A DNA stretch of 64,000 nt from the NCBI RefSeq assembly GCF_002261475.1, contig NZ_NEVN01000006.1, positions 1 to 64,000 on the forward strand, written 5' to 3'. Source of the stretch: Bordetella genomosp. 5 (GTDB lineage: Bacteria; Pseudomonadota; Gammaproteobacteria; Burkholderiales; Burkholderiaceae_B). The position numbers and the translations under genes were made by a program. Under the pieces are notes generated by a model. That model saw only the letters and a program-made list of their open reading frames with translations, was not told where the DNA came from and did not search any database. Of the stretch, positions 19,099-27,462 are shown piece by piece; within the stretch, counting starts at the first letter, position 1, and each line of letters starts with the position of its first letter.

Positions 19099-20799
19099 TC
19101 AGTGCGACAGCATCATGGCGAAGTAGCCGAACACGGTCAGCAGCACGCCCGAGACGGCATAGCCGACCGGGAAGCTCAACCACGGCACGCTCGAGCCCAC
19201 TTCCTTGGCGGCCTCGCGCGCCGGGCCCGAATGGCTGCGCGCGCCGGCCGTGGCGCCCATCAGCAGGGCCGGGTTGATCTTCATGATGTGAAAGCCGATG
19301 GCCCACACGATGATGGGCGGAATGGTCGACGCCAGGAAGCCCACCACGAAGATCTTCAGCGCGATCATGCCGGTCAGCTGGGTGAGCAGCTCGGCGCCGG
19401 CGTTGATGCCCACGATGGCCACGAAGCCGATCAGCCCGAGGTCTTCGAGGATGTTGCGGGCCGCGTTCGGCGTGTTGCCGAAGAAGCGCAGCCGCGAGGA
19501 CAGCGACGACACGATGATGCCCGAGAGCAGCAGACCGCCCGCGTTGCCCAGGCCCACCATCGCGCCGAAGGCGGGGAACTCGATCAGGCCGATCAGGAAG
19601 CCCAGGATCATGCCGGCCGACAGCGTGAGCAGGTCGGTGGCCGTGCTGTGCCGCGCGATCACGCCGAACATCGAACCCGCCTTGTCCACCGCGGGCTTGA
19701 GGCCATTGACGAACAGCACGTCGCGCTTGTGCAGCGTGGTCTCCAGGCCGATCGGCAACGGCACGCCGCCGCGCTCGATGCGCTGCAGCTGGATCTGGCC
19801 GGCCAGCGGTCCGTTGCGGAAGTTCTTCAGCGGCACGTCGATCACCGCCTTGTTCATGACCAGGATTTCGGCCTGGTCGAGCGGGATGTTGAGCGCGCGC
19901 GCCTCCGGCACTTCGGGGCCGACCACGCCCATATTCGCCGTCATCGACTCGAGCCGGCCGCCCAGCGCGATGATGTCGCCCGTCTGCAGCACGAGCGTTT
20001 CGTCGGCGCCCAGCAGGGCCTCGCCGCGCTCCACGTTGATCACTTGGTATTCCGGAAAGCGTGCGCGGAACGCCTTGATCGTCTTGCCCGCCGTCTCCGG
20101 GTTGGTGACGCGGTAGGCGCGCACGTCGAAGGGGTGAAAGGCCGTCAGGCCGGCATCGTCGACGTTGGGCACGCCATGCGATTTCTCGAACTCGATGGCG
20201 GCCTTGCGGGCGTCCACGCCCCAGATGCGCGGCAGGTATTTGCACAGCAGAATGATGCCGACCGTGCCCCAGATGTAGGTGATGCCGTAGGAGAGGGCGA
20301 TCATCGCGTCGACCTGCTCGCGCGTCATGCCCTGCTGCAGCGCCAGCGCGCCGGACGTGATGGCCTGTTCGGCGGACCCGATCGCCGCCGACATGGTCTG
20401 CGACCCGGCCAGCATGCCGCCGGCCGCGCCCTGCGGCAGACCGAAGAAGCCCGCGCCCCAGACGACGATGCCCAGGCCCAGCACCGGGGCGATCACGGCC
20501 AGGATCACGTAGTTGATCGAATCCTTGTTGAGGGCATTGAGAAACGACGGTCCCACGCGCAGACCCACGCCATACATGAAGAGGTAGTAGAGCAGCGACT
20601 TGGCGAAGTCATCGAGGTGAAACTTCACGCCGTACGTGGAGCCGACGGTGGCCAGCAGGCAGCCCACGATGATGGCCGCGGCCACCGAGCCGAGGCCATA
20701 GCCCTTGAAAGAAAACTTGCCGACCCAGACCGACAGGCCGATCGTGAAGAAGAGCAGGATGTAGGGGTTGTTCCCCAGGAATTGCATGAACCCTGTCAT
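19099..20799 (-). CDS. AspT/YidE family amino-acid:product antiporter (AAEx family)
   Basis: A 566-residue membrane protein of the aspartate:alanine exchanger (AAE) family. Each half has an Asp-Al_Ex permease domain of about five spans (about 1-180 and 385-566), separated by a soluble region with two TrkA-C-like segments (about 205-290 and 290-375). Markers include GAAGGMLAGSQTMSAAIGSAEQA in the first half and the mirrored GLGNAGGLLLSGI in the second. AspT exchanges aspartate for alanine and so generates proton motive force. Here the next gene upstream is glutamate decarboxylase, so exchange of glutamate for gamma-aminobutyrate is inferred. The start at 20799 has a strong AAGGAG 6 bases upstream. 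About 140 bp separate it from gadB. Confidence 0.9.
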   Translation of the reverse strand: MTGFMQFLGNNPYILLFFTIGLSVWVGKFSFKGYGLGSVAAAIIVGCLLATVGSTYGVKFHLDDFAKSLLYYLFMYGVGLRVGPSFLNALNKDSINYVILAVIAPVLGLGIVVWGAGFFGLPQGAAGGMLAGSQTMSAAIGSAEQAITSGALALQQGMTREQVDAMIALSYGITYIWGTVGIILLCKYLPRIWGVDARKAAIEFEKSHGVPNVDDAGLTAFHPFDVRAYRVTNPETAGKTIKAFRARFPEYQVINVERGEALLGADETLVLQTGDIIALGGRLESMTANMGVVGPEVPEARALNIPLDQAEILVMNKAVIDVPLKNFRNGPLAGQIQLQRIERGGVPLPIGLETTLHKRDVLFVNGLKPAVDKAGSMFGVIARHSTATDLLTLSAGMILGFLIGLIEFPAFGAMVGLGNAGGLLLSGIIVSSLSSRLRFFGNTPNAARNILEDLGLIGFVAIVGINAGAELLTQLTGMIALKIFVVGFLASTIPPIIVWAIGFHIMKINPALLMGATAGARSHSGPAREAAKEVGSSVPWLSFPVGYAVSGVLLTVFGYFAMMLSH

Positions 20800-20939
20800 G
20801 AAAACTCCTTGCGTCGAGGGTCGAGCGGCGTTCGCCTGAAGGCCGCCACGCGGAACCGGCGATGCGCAAGCGGGCGCGCGCATGCCGGCGCGCCCGCTTG
20901 CTCATCGATCGCGGCACGCGGGTGCCACGTCGTACGGAC

Positions 20940-22328
20940 TCAGCACTTGGCCGGGCTGGTCTTGAGTTCGTCGTGGTGCCCGTGCAGCTCGGGCGGCGTG
21001 GCCGAGCCCCCGTGTTGCTCGAGGTACTGGCAGGCCTTGATGATGTCGTTGGCCAGCAGCATCGACACGTTGTAGTTGATGTGCGGACGCAGTACCACGC
21101 GCAGGCTGCGCACCTCCTCGGCGTCGGGCGGCATGCTGTAGGCCGAGATCACCCAGCCTTTTTCGCGCACCTTGGCCGACACGTCGAACTCGTTGAAATT
21201 CTTGTACTTGTCGTGCAGCGTCACCGCCACCACCGGGATGCGCTGCGTGTCGTTCATGATGGTGAAGTAGCCGCTGTCCACCAGCTTTTGCCGCAGCGCC
21301 ACCGCGTTGTCCAGCGTGCGCTGCATCACGCGCCGGAACCCATCGAAGCCCAGCCGCAGGAACTGGTAGTACTGCACCGCCACCTGGAATGAATTGCGGC
21401 TGAAGTTGAGCGTGGCCGTGGGCATCTCGCCCCCGAGGTAGTTCACGTAGAACACCAGATCCTCGTTGAAGATCTTGCGCTCGCGGAACACCACCCAGCC
21501 CAGCCCCGGCGGCGTCAGTCCATATTTATGGCCCGACGCGTTGATCGACATCACGCGCGGCAGGCGGAAATCCCACTTGTAGTCGGGGTACAGGAAGGGG
21601 TTCACGAAGCCGCCCGAGGCGCCATCGATGTGCATCGGAATCGAAATCCCGGTACGGGCTTCGTAGGCGTCGAGCCAGTCGTGGATGCCCTGGATGTCGT
21701 CGTCCTCGCCGGTGAAGGTCTGGCCCGCGATGGCCACCACCGCGATCGTGTTCTCGTCCACGTATTCGTCGAGCTGCTCGGCGGTGAGCGTGTATTGGCC
21801 GGGCTTGAGCGGCACGATGCGCGGCTCGACGTCGAAGTACCGCAGGAACTTCTTCCAGACGATCTGCACGTTGCCGCCCGTCACCATATTGGGGCGGGTC
21901 GCGTCCTTGCCCGCCTTCTCGCGCGCCTGACGCCAGTTCCATTTGTGCGCGAGGCCCGCCAGCATGCACGCCTCCGACGAGCCCACGGTGGCCGTGCCGT
22001 AGGGTTCCACGCTTTTCGGGCCGTTCCAGAGCTCGTGCAGCCAGCGCACCATGCGCTGCTCCATGGCGAAGAGCTGCGGGTACATGTCGTGGTCGATGTA
22101 GTTCTTGAACATGTTCTTGTGCGCCACCGCCTGCGCCTCGGGCTCGGCGAAGGTGGTGACGAACGACGACATGTTGAGCATCGGATTGGTGTCGGTCCAC
22201 TCGTCGCTCAGCACCAGGGCCTGCGCGGCCCGCGCGCTGATGCCATTGCGCGGGAACTCGTTCTCCGGCACGTGGATATTGAACTGGTCGTAGGGCGTCT
22301 GGAGCTGAACATCGTGCGGCTGGCTCAT
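20940..22328 (-). CDS. gadB: Glutamate decarboxylase
   Basis: A 462-residue PLP enzyme of the GadA/GadB type, close to the E. coli length of 466. It decarboxylates glutamate to gamma-aminobutyrate, consuming a proton. PLP-lysine is Lys268 in SINASGHKYG; the PLP-binding Asp is in PMHIDGASGG; YGTATVGSSEACML binds the phosphate. The N-terminal (DVQLQTPYDQF) and C-terminal (CQYLEQHGG... HHDELKTSPAKC) segments match enzymes whose ends order or block the active site by pH. The start at 22328 has GGAG upstream (GGAGAAGCAAGC). Together with the antiporter downstream it forms an acid-resistance unit. Induction by acid is expected, but no specific regulator site is identifiable. Confidence 0.95.
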   Translation of the reverse strand: MSQPHDVQLQTPYDQFNIHVPENEFPRNGISARAAQALVLSDEWTDTNPMLNMSSFVTTFAEPEAQAVAHKNMFKNYIDHDMYPQLFAMEQRMVRWLHELWNGPKSVEPYGTATVGSSEACMLAGLAHKWNWRQAREKAGKDATRPNMVTGGNVQIVWKKFLRYFDVEPRIVPLKPGQYTLTAEQLDEYVDENTIAVVAIAGQTFTGEDDDIQGIHDWLDAYEARTGISIPMHIDGASGGFVNPFLYPDYKWDFRLPRVMSINASGHKYGLTPPGLGWVVFRERKIFNEDLVFYVNYLGGEMPTATLNFSRNSFQVAVQYYQFLRLGFDGFRRVMQRTLDNAVALRQKLVDSGYFTIMNDTQRIPVVAVTLHDKYKNFNEFDVSAKVREKGWVISAYSMPPDAEEVRSLRVVLRPHINYNVSMLLANDIIKACQYLEQHGGSATPPELHGHHDELKTSPAKC

Positions 22329-22913
22329 GCTTGCTTCTCCGAAAGGGCATGCTTGCAACGGCGGACGCGCGCGCCGGTGGCGCGGGATCCACGAACGGAT
22401 GCGCGGCCGCGGTGGCCGCGCGCACACGGACCGGCGCCCGCGAGGAGGGCGCCGGCGGGAAAACGCGGTCAGCGAACGGGTGCGACGGACGTGCGAGGGC
22501 GGCCGCGGCGAACGCGGCGAGCGGCACAAACGGGCAGGGGGGCAAAGCGCAACAGAATGCAGGCCATCTTGGTGCTCACATAAAAACCGAAGGATTTATG
22601 CAATCCGAAACCCGTATCGCGGGGGCGGACAAACCGACCAAACCTGAACATCTGGACGCGGGAGACGCGTCGTCTTGCGGGCGTGGGCACGGCGGAAAAG
22701 ACGCGGGCCAACGAATGCCGATCATGCATGATGTTCGATAAATCGGCAATACTTCATCGCAAAAGTGCGATTGCCGTGAGCGCCCGGCGCGAGTAAGTGA
22801 GAGCGCGCCACTAGCCGTGCGCCACTAGCCGTGCGCCACTAGCCGCGCGCCGCGCGGCACGGCCTCCGGCCTTGCGCGGTAGCCAGCCTCGAGGCGGGGG
22901 CAGCCCGCCGGCG
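22329..22913. other. Gene-free region upstream of gadB
   Basis: 585 bases without a supportable gene. It should contain the gadB promoter. Notable are CATAAA-N10-TTTATG at 22579-22600 (same core ATAAA-N10-TTTAT as at 3521-3540), an AT-richer patch around 22725-22765, and three near-perfect copies of a 14-base unit GCGCCACTAGCCGT at about 22806-22848 beyond the MFS gene end. Open frames here have atypical composition. Confidence 0.45.
22806..22848. repeat. Three tandem copies of a 14-bp unit
   Basis: GCGCCACTAGCCGT is repeated three times head to tail, the last copy with one change, about 65 bases past the stop of the MFS exporter. Each unit carries a CTAG, a tetranucleotide that is normally rare in such genomes. 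Confidence 0.7.
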
Positions 22914-24854
22914 TCAGACGCCCGCGGGTCGGGGCTGGGCCGGCGTGCCGTCGTCCGGGGTCTCCGGCCCCGGCGGCGGCGAGTCGGTCAGCGGGCTGCC
23001 GGTGTGTGTCGGTATCGAGCCGCCTTCCGCATCCACCGGGATCGGCGTGGCGCGCAGGCCGGCCTGCGGCATGGCCGCCAGGGCCAGATAGCTCACCCCA
23101 TGGGTCACGCGCGGAGGCTGCGGCCCGGCATGGAAAGCCTGCGCCGCATCGAGCACCATGCGGTCGGCCAGGGTCATGCGGTCGTTCATGCGCAGATACT
23201 GGATCCACGAGCCGATCACGAACACCTCGCGCCAGACGCCGGCTTGTTCGAGGTCGCGAAACAGCTGCCATTGGTCGGCGCCATTGCGCAGCCGCATCAG
23301 CCGCAGCGAACGTGCCGCGGCGACGAAGCCCGGCACGCGTCCGGGCTCGACCTGATACTCGATGGTGAGCAGCACCGCGCCGTGATGCGGGTCGAAGTCG
23401 GCGGGGGCGTCGGGGCGCGTCGAGGGCAGAGTGGTCAGGGTGCGCGCGTCGGCCTGGTCGGGCAGACGCGAGCGATACAGCAGCAGCACGGTCACCAGCA
23501 GGGCGATGCCGGCGGCCCCCATGGCGCCCTGCACCCCCATCGTGCCGGCGAAGTGGCCCCAGGCAAACGAGCCCAGCGCCAGGCCGCCGAAGATGGCGGT
23601 CTGATAGAGGGCCAGGGCGCGCGCCTTGACCCAATCGGGCACCAGCAGCTGCACGGTCGTGTTGTAGGTGGCCAGCACCGCGATCCAGCAGCTGCCGCTC
23701 GCCAGCAGGGCCGGAAACACCAGGGCCAGGTTGTCGGTCAGGCCCATCAGCATCAGACACAGCGCGAACAGCGCGGCCGCGCCGCTCACCAGCCGCGACA
23801 CGCCGACGCGGCGTTGCACCCGTCCGATGAGCACGCTGCCGCCGATGGCGCCCACGCCCAGGGCGCCCAGCATGTAGCCATACAGCGATGCGCTGCCGTC
23901 GGGGTGCGCATGCGCCAGCAGGGGCAGCAACGCCCATAGCGCGCTGGCCGAGATCCCGAACATGAAGGCCCGCATCATGACCAGGCGCGTCACCGTGGAG
24001 AACTCGGTGAAACGCAGCGCGGCGACCACGCCCTCGACGATGCGTTCGGGCGGCAGCGAGCGGCGCGGCAGCTCACGGCGCCAGCGCCAGATCGCCCAGA
24101 TCAGCGCCGCGTAGCAGATGCAGTTGAACAGAAACACCCAGGGGGCGCCCAAGGTGCCCAGCATCACGCCGCCGAGGGCCGGGCCCAGGGCGCGGGCCAC
24201 GTTGTAGTTGACGCTGTTGAGCAGGACGGCGCGTCCGACGAACGACTTGGGCACCTGCTCGCCCACGGCCGCCTGCCAGGCCGGCGTGACGACCGCGCCA
24301 CCAATGGAGACGATGAAGGTGGCCACGATCAGCGTCACGGGCTCGAGACGGCCGAGGAAGGCCAGCACGGTGATGGACAGACCGATCACCAGTTCCACGC
24401 TCATGCCGAGCAGCATGATGCGGCGCCGGTCGTAGTTGTCGGCCAGCACGCCCGTCACGATCGAGAGCACGACCAGCGGCACGGCGGCCGCGACCTGAAT
24501 CATCGCCACCAGCACGGCGCTGGTATCGGGGGCGTCGGTGATCACCCAGGCGGCCGCCACCGATTGGGCCCAGACGCCGAAGTTGGCGAACAGATTGGCG
24601 ATCCAGATCATCCGGAACGCGGCGAACTGGAATGGCCCCATCACGCCGCCCGGGTCGGAACCGCCCGACGACGTGCTGCCAGGGGGCATGTCGGTGGGAG
24701 GAACGCCGCCCGGGCCCGCGCCGCCGGCCTGGGCGGCGGCGGCCGCTTCCTGGGCGCCGCCGGGCGCTCGCGCCGCGGTGCCGGCCTGGGGATCGGGCGC
24801 GGACGACGCGCTCGAGACGGGAGGGACGGGCGGGGCGACAGGCGCTTGCAGCAT
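22914..24854 (-). CDS. MFS exporter of the MFS_3 / transmembrane secretion effector type
   Basis: A 646-residue major facilitator. The first ~70 residues are a Pro/Ala/Gly-rich cytoplasmic extension. About 12 spans follow (80-480), beginning FQFAAFRMIWIANLFANFGVWAQ and containing the loop VTGVLADNYDRRRIMLLG, the MFS motif A equivalent. Residues about 505-600 form a soluble domain resembling the C-terminal part of PF05977 proteins (VLLTIEYQVEPGRVPGFVAA ... FVIGSWIQYLRM), and the tail is again Pro-rich. EntS-like efflux of a siderophore or drug is the usual family role; the substrate is unknown. The ATG at 24854 is used; a TTG 20 codons upstream and later starts are possible, so the N-terminus is uncertain. 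It is divergent from the sigma-factor operon. Confidence 0.87.
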   Translation of the reverse strand: MLQAPVAPPVPPVSSASSAPDPQAGTAARAPGGAQEAAAAAQAGGAGPGGVPPTDMPPGSTSSGGSDPGGVMGPFQFAAFRMIWIANLFANFGVWAQSVAAAWVITDAPDTSAVLVAMIQVAAAVPLVVLSIVTGVLADNYDRRRIMLLGMSVELVIGLSITVLAFLGRLEPVTLIVATFIVSIGGAVVTPAWQAAVGEQVPKSFVGRAVLLNSVNYNVARALGPALGGVMLGTLGAPWVFLFNCICYAALIWAIWRWRRELPRRSLPPERIVEGVVAALRFTEFSTVTRLVMMRAFMFGISASALWALLPLLAHAHPDGSASLYGYMLGALGVGAIGGSVLIGRVQRRVGVSRLVSGAAALFALCLMLMGLTDNLALVFPALLASGSCWIAVLATYNTTVQLLVPDWVKARALALYQTAIFGGLALGSFAWGHFAGTMGVQGAMGAAGIALLVTVLLLYRSRLPDQADARTLTTLPSTRPDAPADFDPHHGAVLLTIEYQVEPGRVPGFVAAARSLRLMRLRNGADQWQLFRDLEQAGVWREVFVIGSWIQYLRMNDRMTLADRMVLDAAQAFHAGPQPPRVTHGVSYLALAAMPQAGLRATPIPVDAEGGSIPTHTGSPLTDSPPPGPETPDDGTPAQPRPAGV

Positions 24855-24977
24855 GGCGGCAGGGGCGGGGATTGGGGGAGACCCTACCTTGGTCCGAGCG
24901 GGCCGGCCTGTCAAGCCGACGGTGGCCGGGCCGCCAAGCTTTCAACCGACGGGCCTGACGCGGGTCGATTCACGCCG

Positions 24978-25000
24978 AAATGCACCAAAGTGGTGCATTT
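24978..25000. promoter_or_regulatory. NtrC-type enhancer/operator palindrome
   Basis: AAATGCACC (24978-24986), spacer AAAGT, GGTGCATTT (24992-25000): perfect 9-base arms. The core TGCACC-N5-GGTGCA (24981-24997) matches the classical NtrC (nitrogen regulator I) binding consensus. It lies 124 bases upstream of the MFS start and 111 bases upstream of the ECF sigma start. I see no convincing sigma-54 promoter next to it (only a GG-N10-GC at about 25014-25027), so it may act as an operator or from a distance. Confidence 0.55.
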
Positions 25001-25110
25001 TAGGGCCTTCGTCGGACGACTTCCCGCTCTGAAGTCAGCTAGAATTCAGAAAATTGTAAGAAAGGCGATTGAAAGCGGATTAAAGCCGTTTGCCAGGCGT
25101 CTACGACTAT

Positions 25111-25653
25111 ATGACCGCGCCCCAGACCGAATTCTCCGTGTCCGCCCAACTGCCCGCCCTGCGGGCGTATGCGCGCACGCTGACCCGCAATCCGCACGAT
25201 GCCGATGACCTCGTGCAGGAGGCGCTGGCCCGCGCTTACGAGCGGCGGCACACCTGGCGCGCCGAGGGCAACGGCAATCCGCGCGCGTGGCTCATGTCGA
25301 TTCTGCACAACGTGTTCGTGAGCGAATGGCGGCGGGCCCGCAACGCGGCCGCGCACGTCGAGTCCTGGAGCGGCGAGGAAAGCGAGAGCGCCGCCGTGGC
25401 CGCGCCGCAGGAGCATCACGTTCGCCTGCAGCAGATCCGCCGCGCCTTCGATCAGTTGCCGCTGGATCAGCGCGAGGCGCTGCACCTGGTCACGCTCGAA
25501 GGCCTGTCGTATCAGGAAGCGGCGCGCGTGCTGGATGTGCCGGTCGGCACCTTGATGTCCCGGCTGGGCCGGGCGCGTGCCGCCTTGCGCGAGTTCGAGG
25601 CCACGGGCCAGACCGCCCGCCGCCTGCGCGTCGTGGGAGGGACCGATGTCTGA
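25111..25653 (+). CDS. ECF-type RNA polymerase sigma factor
   Basis: A 180-residue sigma-70 family protein of the ECF class. Region 2 spans about 12-80 (ARTLTRNPHDADDLVQEALARAY with the DADDLVQE core-binding motif; WLMSILHNVFVSEWRR). Region 4 spans about 108-165 (LPLDQREALHLVTLEGLSYQEAARVLDVPVGTLMSRLGRARAAL). There is no region 3. It directs RNA polymerase to a small regulon when released by the anti-sigma factor encoded next. The ATG at 25111 has no clear Shine-Dalgarno, and a TTG at 25090 is a possible alternative. The stop overlaps the anti-sigma start by 8 bases. An NtrC-like site lies upstream. Confidence 0.92.
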   Translation: MTAPQTEFSVSAQLPALRAYARTLTRNPHDADDLVQEALARAYERRHTWRAEGNGNPRAWLMSILHNVFVSEWRRARNAAAHVESWSGEESESAAVAAPQEHHVRLQQIRRAFDQLPLDQREALHLVTLEGLSYQEAARVLDVPVGTLMSRLGRARAALREFEATGQTARRLRVVGGTDV

Positions 25654-26437
25654 AACCTTGCCGATCACCGATCTGGATCTCGACGCCTACGTCGACGACC
25701 AGCTCGATCCGGTACGCCGGATCGAGGTCGAGGAATTTCTGTCGCACAACCCGGAAGAGGCCATGCGCGTGATGGCCGACCTGCGCGTGCGTGACGCGCT
25801 GCGCTGCGCCTTGCCGCCGCCCGCCGACACGCCGATGCGCTGCGAGCGCACCGCCCTCGACCTGCAACAGGGGCTGGACCGCCTGGCCTGGGTCGAGCGG
25901 CTGCGTTATATCGCGGTGGCCGCGATCCTGCTCGCGATCGGCTGGGCCGGCCACATGGCCTATGGGGCGTGGCATCCGGACATGCGGTTCGCGGTGGCGC
26001 AGAACGTGCCCACTTTCGTCGAAGACGCACTGATCGCGCATCGCACGGCGCAGATGCGCGCCACCATGCATTCGCAGCCGCGCATCACCTATCTGGATGC
26101 CGACGAGATTCTGCGCACCACGGGCATTCGCCTGCCGGCGCTGCCGCACGACTGGCAAGTGCGCGACGTGCAGGTGTTTCCGTCGCGCAGCGGCCCCGGC
26201 GTGGAAGTCGCGCTCGAGGCCGGCGGCCTGGGCGTGCTGTCGATTTTTGCCGGCAAGGCGGCCGAGGTCCGCGAGGACCAGCCGCCCGTCGTGTCGCGGG
26301 TGACGGAGGCCGGTGTGGCCGGCGTCGCCTATTGGCAGCAGGGCGAATGGGCCTATGCCGTCACCACCGATCAACCCCAGACCGATCTTGCGCAGGTCGC
26401 CGGGCAGCTTTCGCTTGCCTTGGTGCGTCCGATGTAG
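25646..26437 (+). CDS. Anti-sigma factor, single-pass membrane protein
   Basis: A 263-residue protein. The cytoplasmic N-terminus (about 1-85) has the anti-sigma look (ITDLDLDAYVDDQLDPVRRIEVEEFLSHNPE). It lacks the HxxxCxxC zinc motif, so it belongs to the non-zinc class. One membrane span is at about 88-108 (YIAVAAILLAIGWAGHMAYG). The periplasmic part (110-263) ends in a beta-rich domain (VEVALEAGGLGVLSIFAG...). It should hold the ECF sigma factor at the membrane until an envelope signal releases it. Start at 25646 with GGGAGG upstream; the 8-base overlap with the sigma gene indicates coupled translation. Confidence 0.88.
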   Translation: MSETLPITDLDLDAYVDDQLDPVRRIEVEEFLSHNPEEAMRVMADLRVRDALRCALPPPADTPMRCERTALDLQQGLDRLAWVERLRYIAVAAILLAIGWAGHMAYGAWHPDMRFAVAQNVPTFVEDALIAHRTAQMRATMHSQPRITYLDADEILRTTGIRLPALPHDWQVRDVQVFPSRSGPGVEVALEAGGLGVLSIFAGKAAEVREDQPPVVSRVTEAGVAGVAYWQQGEWAYAVTTDQPQTDLAQVAGQLSLALVRPM

Positions 26438-26454
26438 GCAACCCCGCCCGCTGC

Positions 26455-26520
26455 CCCGACGGGGTTGAAACGCGCGTTTCGCGGGGCGGTTTCCCGCCGG
26501 GCGTGTCGGGTTTTTGTTTT
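26455..26520 (+). terminator. Structured leader / terminator-like element before terC
   Basis: After the anti-sigma stop, CCCGAC (26455-26460) can close with GTCGGG (26505-26510), followed by a T-rich tract TTTTTGTTTT (26511-26520). Inside lie a perfect palindrome GAAACGCGCGTTTC (26467-26480) and the stem GGCGG/CCGCC (about 26485-26498). The terC Shine-Dalgarno begins about 15 bases after the T-tract. It could simply terminate the sigma operon or be an attenuator for terC. I could not match it to the yybP-ykoY manganese riboswitch. Confidence 0.45.
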
Positions 26521-26546
26521 TGTTCTCTGTTCACAGGAGTTTTCAC

Positions 26547-27275
26547 GTGCTTGAGTTTTTGCAAACGCTCAGTTGGGCGGCTGTTTTCCAGATCATCCTG
26601 ATCGATATCCTGCTGGGCGGCGACAACGCGGTGGTGATCGCGCTGGCCTGCCGCAACCTCGAACCCAAGCAACGCATGAAGGGGATCCTGTGGGGCACCG
26701 CCGGCGCCATCGGCCTGCGCGTGCTGCTGATCGGCTTCGCTCTCACGCTGCTGACCATTCCGTTCCTCAAGGTCGTGGGCGCGCTGCTGCTGCTGTGGGT
26801 CGGTGTGAAGCTGCTGATTCCCGAGGGTGATGCGCATAGCAACATCAAGGGCGGCACCTCGGTGCTGGCCGCGGTCAAGACCATCATCGTGGCCGACTTC
26901 GTGATGAGCCTGGACAACGTGATCGCCATTGCCGGCGCCGCGCAGGGCGCCGACGAAGCCCACCAGCTCGGCCTGGTGATCTTCGGTCTGGTCGTGAGCG
27001 TGCCCATCATCATCTGGGGCAGCACCATCGTGCTGAAGCTGATCGATCGCTTCCCGATGGTCGTGACGATCGGCGCCGGTCTGCTGGGCTGGATTGCCGG
27101 CGGCATGCTGGTCACCGACGTGGTCATCACCAACCGCTTCGGCGAAATCCCGACCATGGCCAAGCTGGCCGCCGAAGTGGCCGGTGTCATCATCGTGATC
27201 GGCCTGGGCAAGTGGTTTGCCTCGCGCAAGCTGGCGCGTCAGGCGCAGGCCGTGCCGGCCCGCGAAGGCGTCTGA
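26547..27275 (+). CDS. TerC family membrane protein (YjbE type)
   Basis: A 242-residue integral membrane protein with about seven spans, TerC family. The two acidic motifs that form the presumed metal site are present: DILLGGDNAVVIALA (about residues 19-33) and ADFVMSLDNVIAIAGAA (about 116-132). TerC relatives are linked to metal (manganese, tellurite) export and membrane-metal homeostasis. The start is the GTG at 26547 with CAGGAG 7 bases upstream; the frame extends 11 codons further without a better start. It is monocistronic, with a structured leader before it and a strong terminator after it. A second, larger TerC protein is encoded at 36.4 kb. Confidence 0.9.
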   Translation: MLEFLQTLSWAAVFQIILIDILLGGDNAVVIALACRNLEPKQRMKGILWGTAGAIGLRVLLIGFALTLLTIPFLKVVGALLLLWVGVKLLIPEGDAHSNIKGGTSVLAAVKTIIVADFVMSLDNVIAIAGAAQGADEAHQLGLVIFGLVVSVPIIIWGSTIVLKLIDRFPMVVTIGAGLLGWIAGGMLVTDVVITNRFGEIPTMAKLAAEVAGVIIVIGLGKWFASRKLARQAQAVPAREGV

Positions 27276-27326
27276 TGATCTGAGACACGCCCCGGCACGG
27301 TGCCGGGGCGCACGGATCGACGATGA

Positions 27327-27363
27327 AGAGAGGCGGTGCGCACAGCACCGCCTCTCTTTTTTT
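27327..27363 (+). terminator. Strong rho-independent terminator after terC
   Basis: AGAGAGGCGGTGC (27327-27339) pairs perfectly over 13 bases with GCACCGCCTCTCT (27345-27357), loop GCACA, followed by a run of T to 27363. A second GC palindrome (27288-27310) precedes it. Confidence 0.92.
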
Positions 27364-27462
27364 GTGGGTCGGCGCCGCGCGAGCGGCGGGGTTAGAGCGG
27401 CGCGATGTGAGCGATGGGGCGCTGGCGGCGTGCGGACGGCGGCAATGCCCGCGCGGCGCGGC

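Noticed and set aside
26438-26546. Possible yybP-ykoY manganese riboswitch before terC.
   Set aside because: The conserved GGGGAG and CAACAUAC-type loops of that family could not be found; only generic stems and a T-tract are visible.
27288-27310. GC palindrome CGCCCCGGCAC/GTGCCGGGGCG after terC as an operator.
   Set aside because: It lies between the terC stop and a strong terminator, has almost no loop, and no promoter follows; it is more likely part of the 3' untranslated structure.
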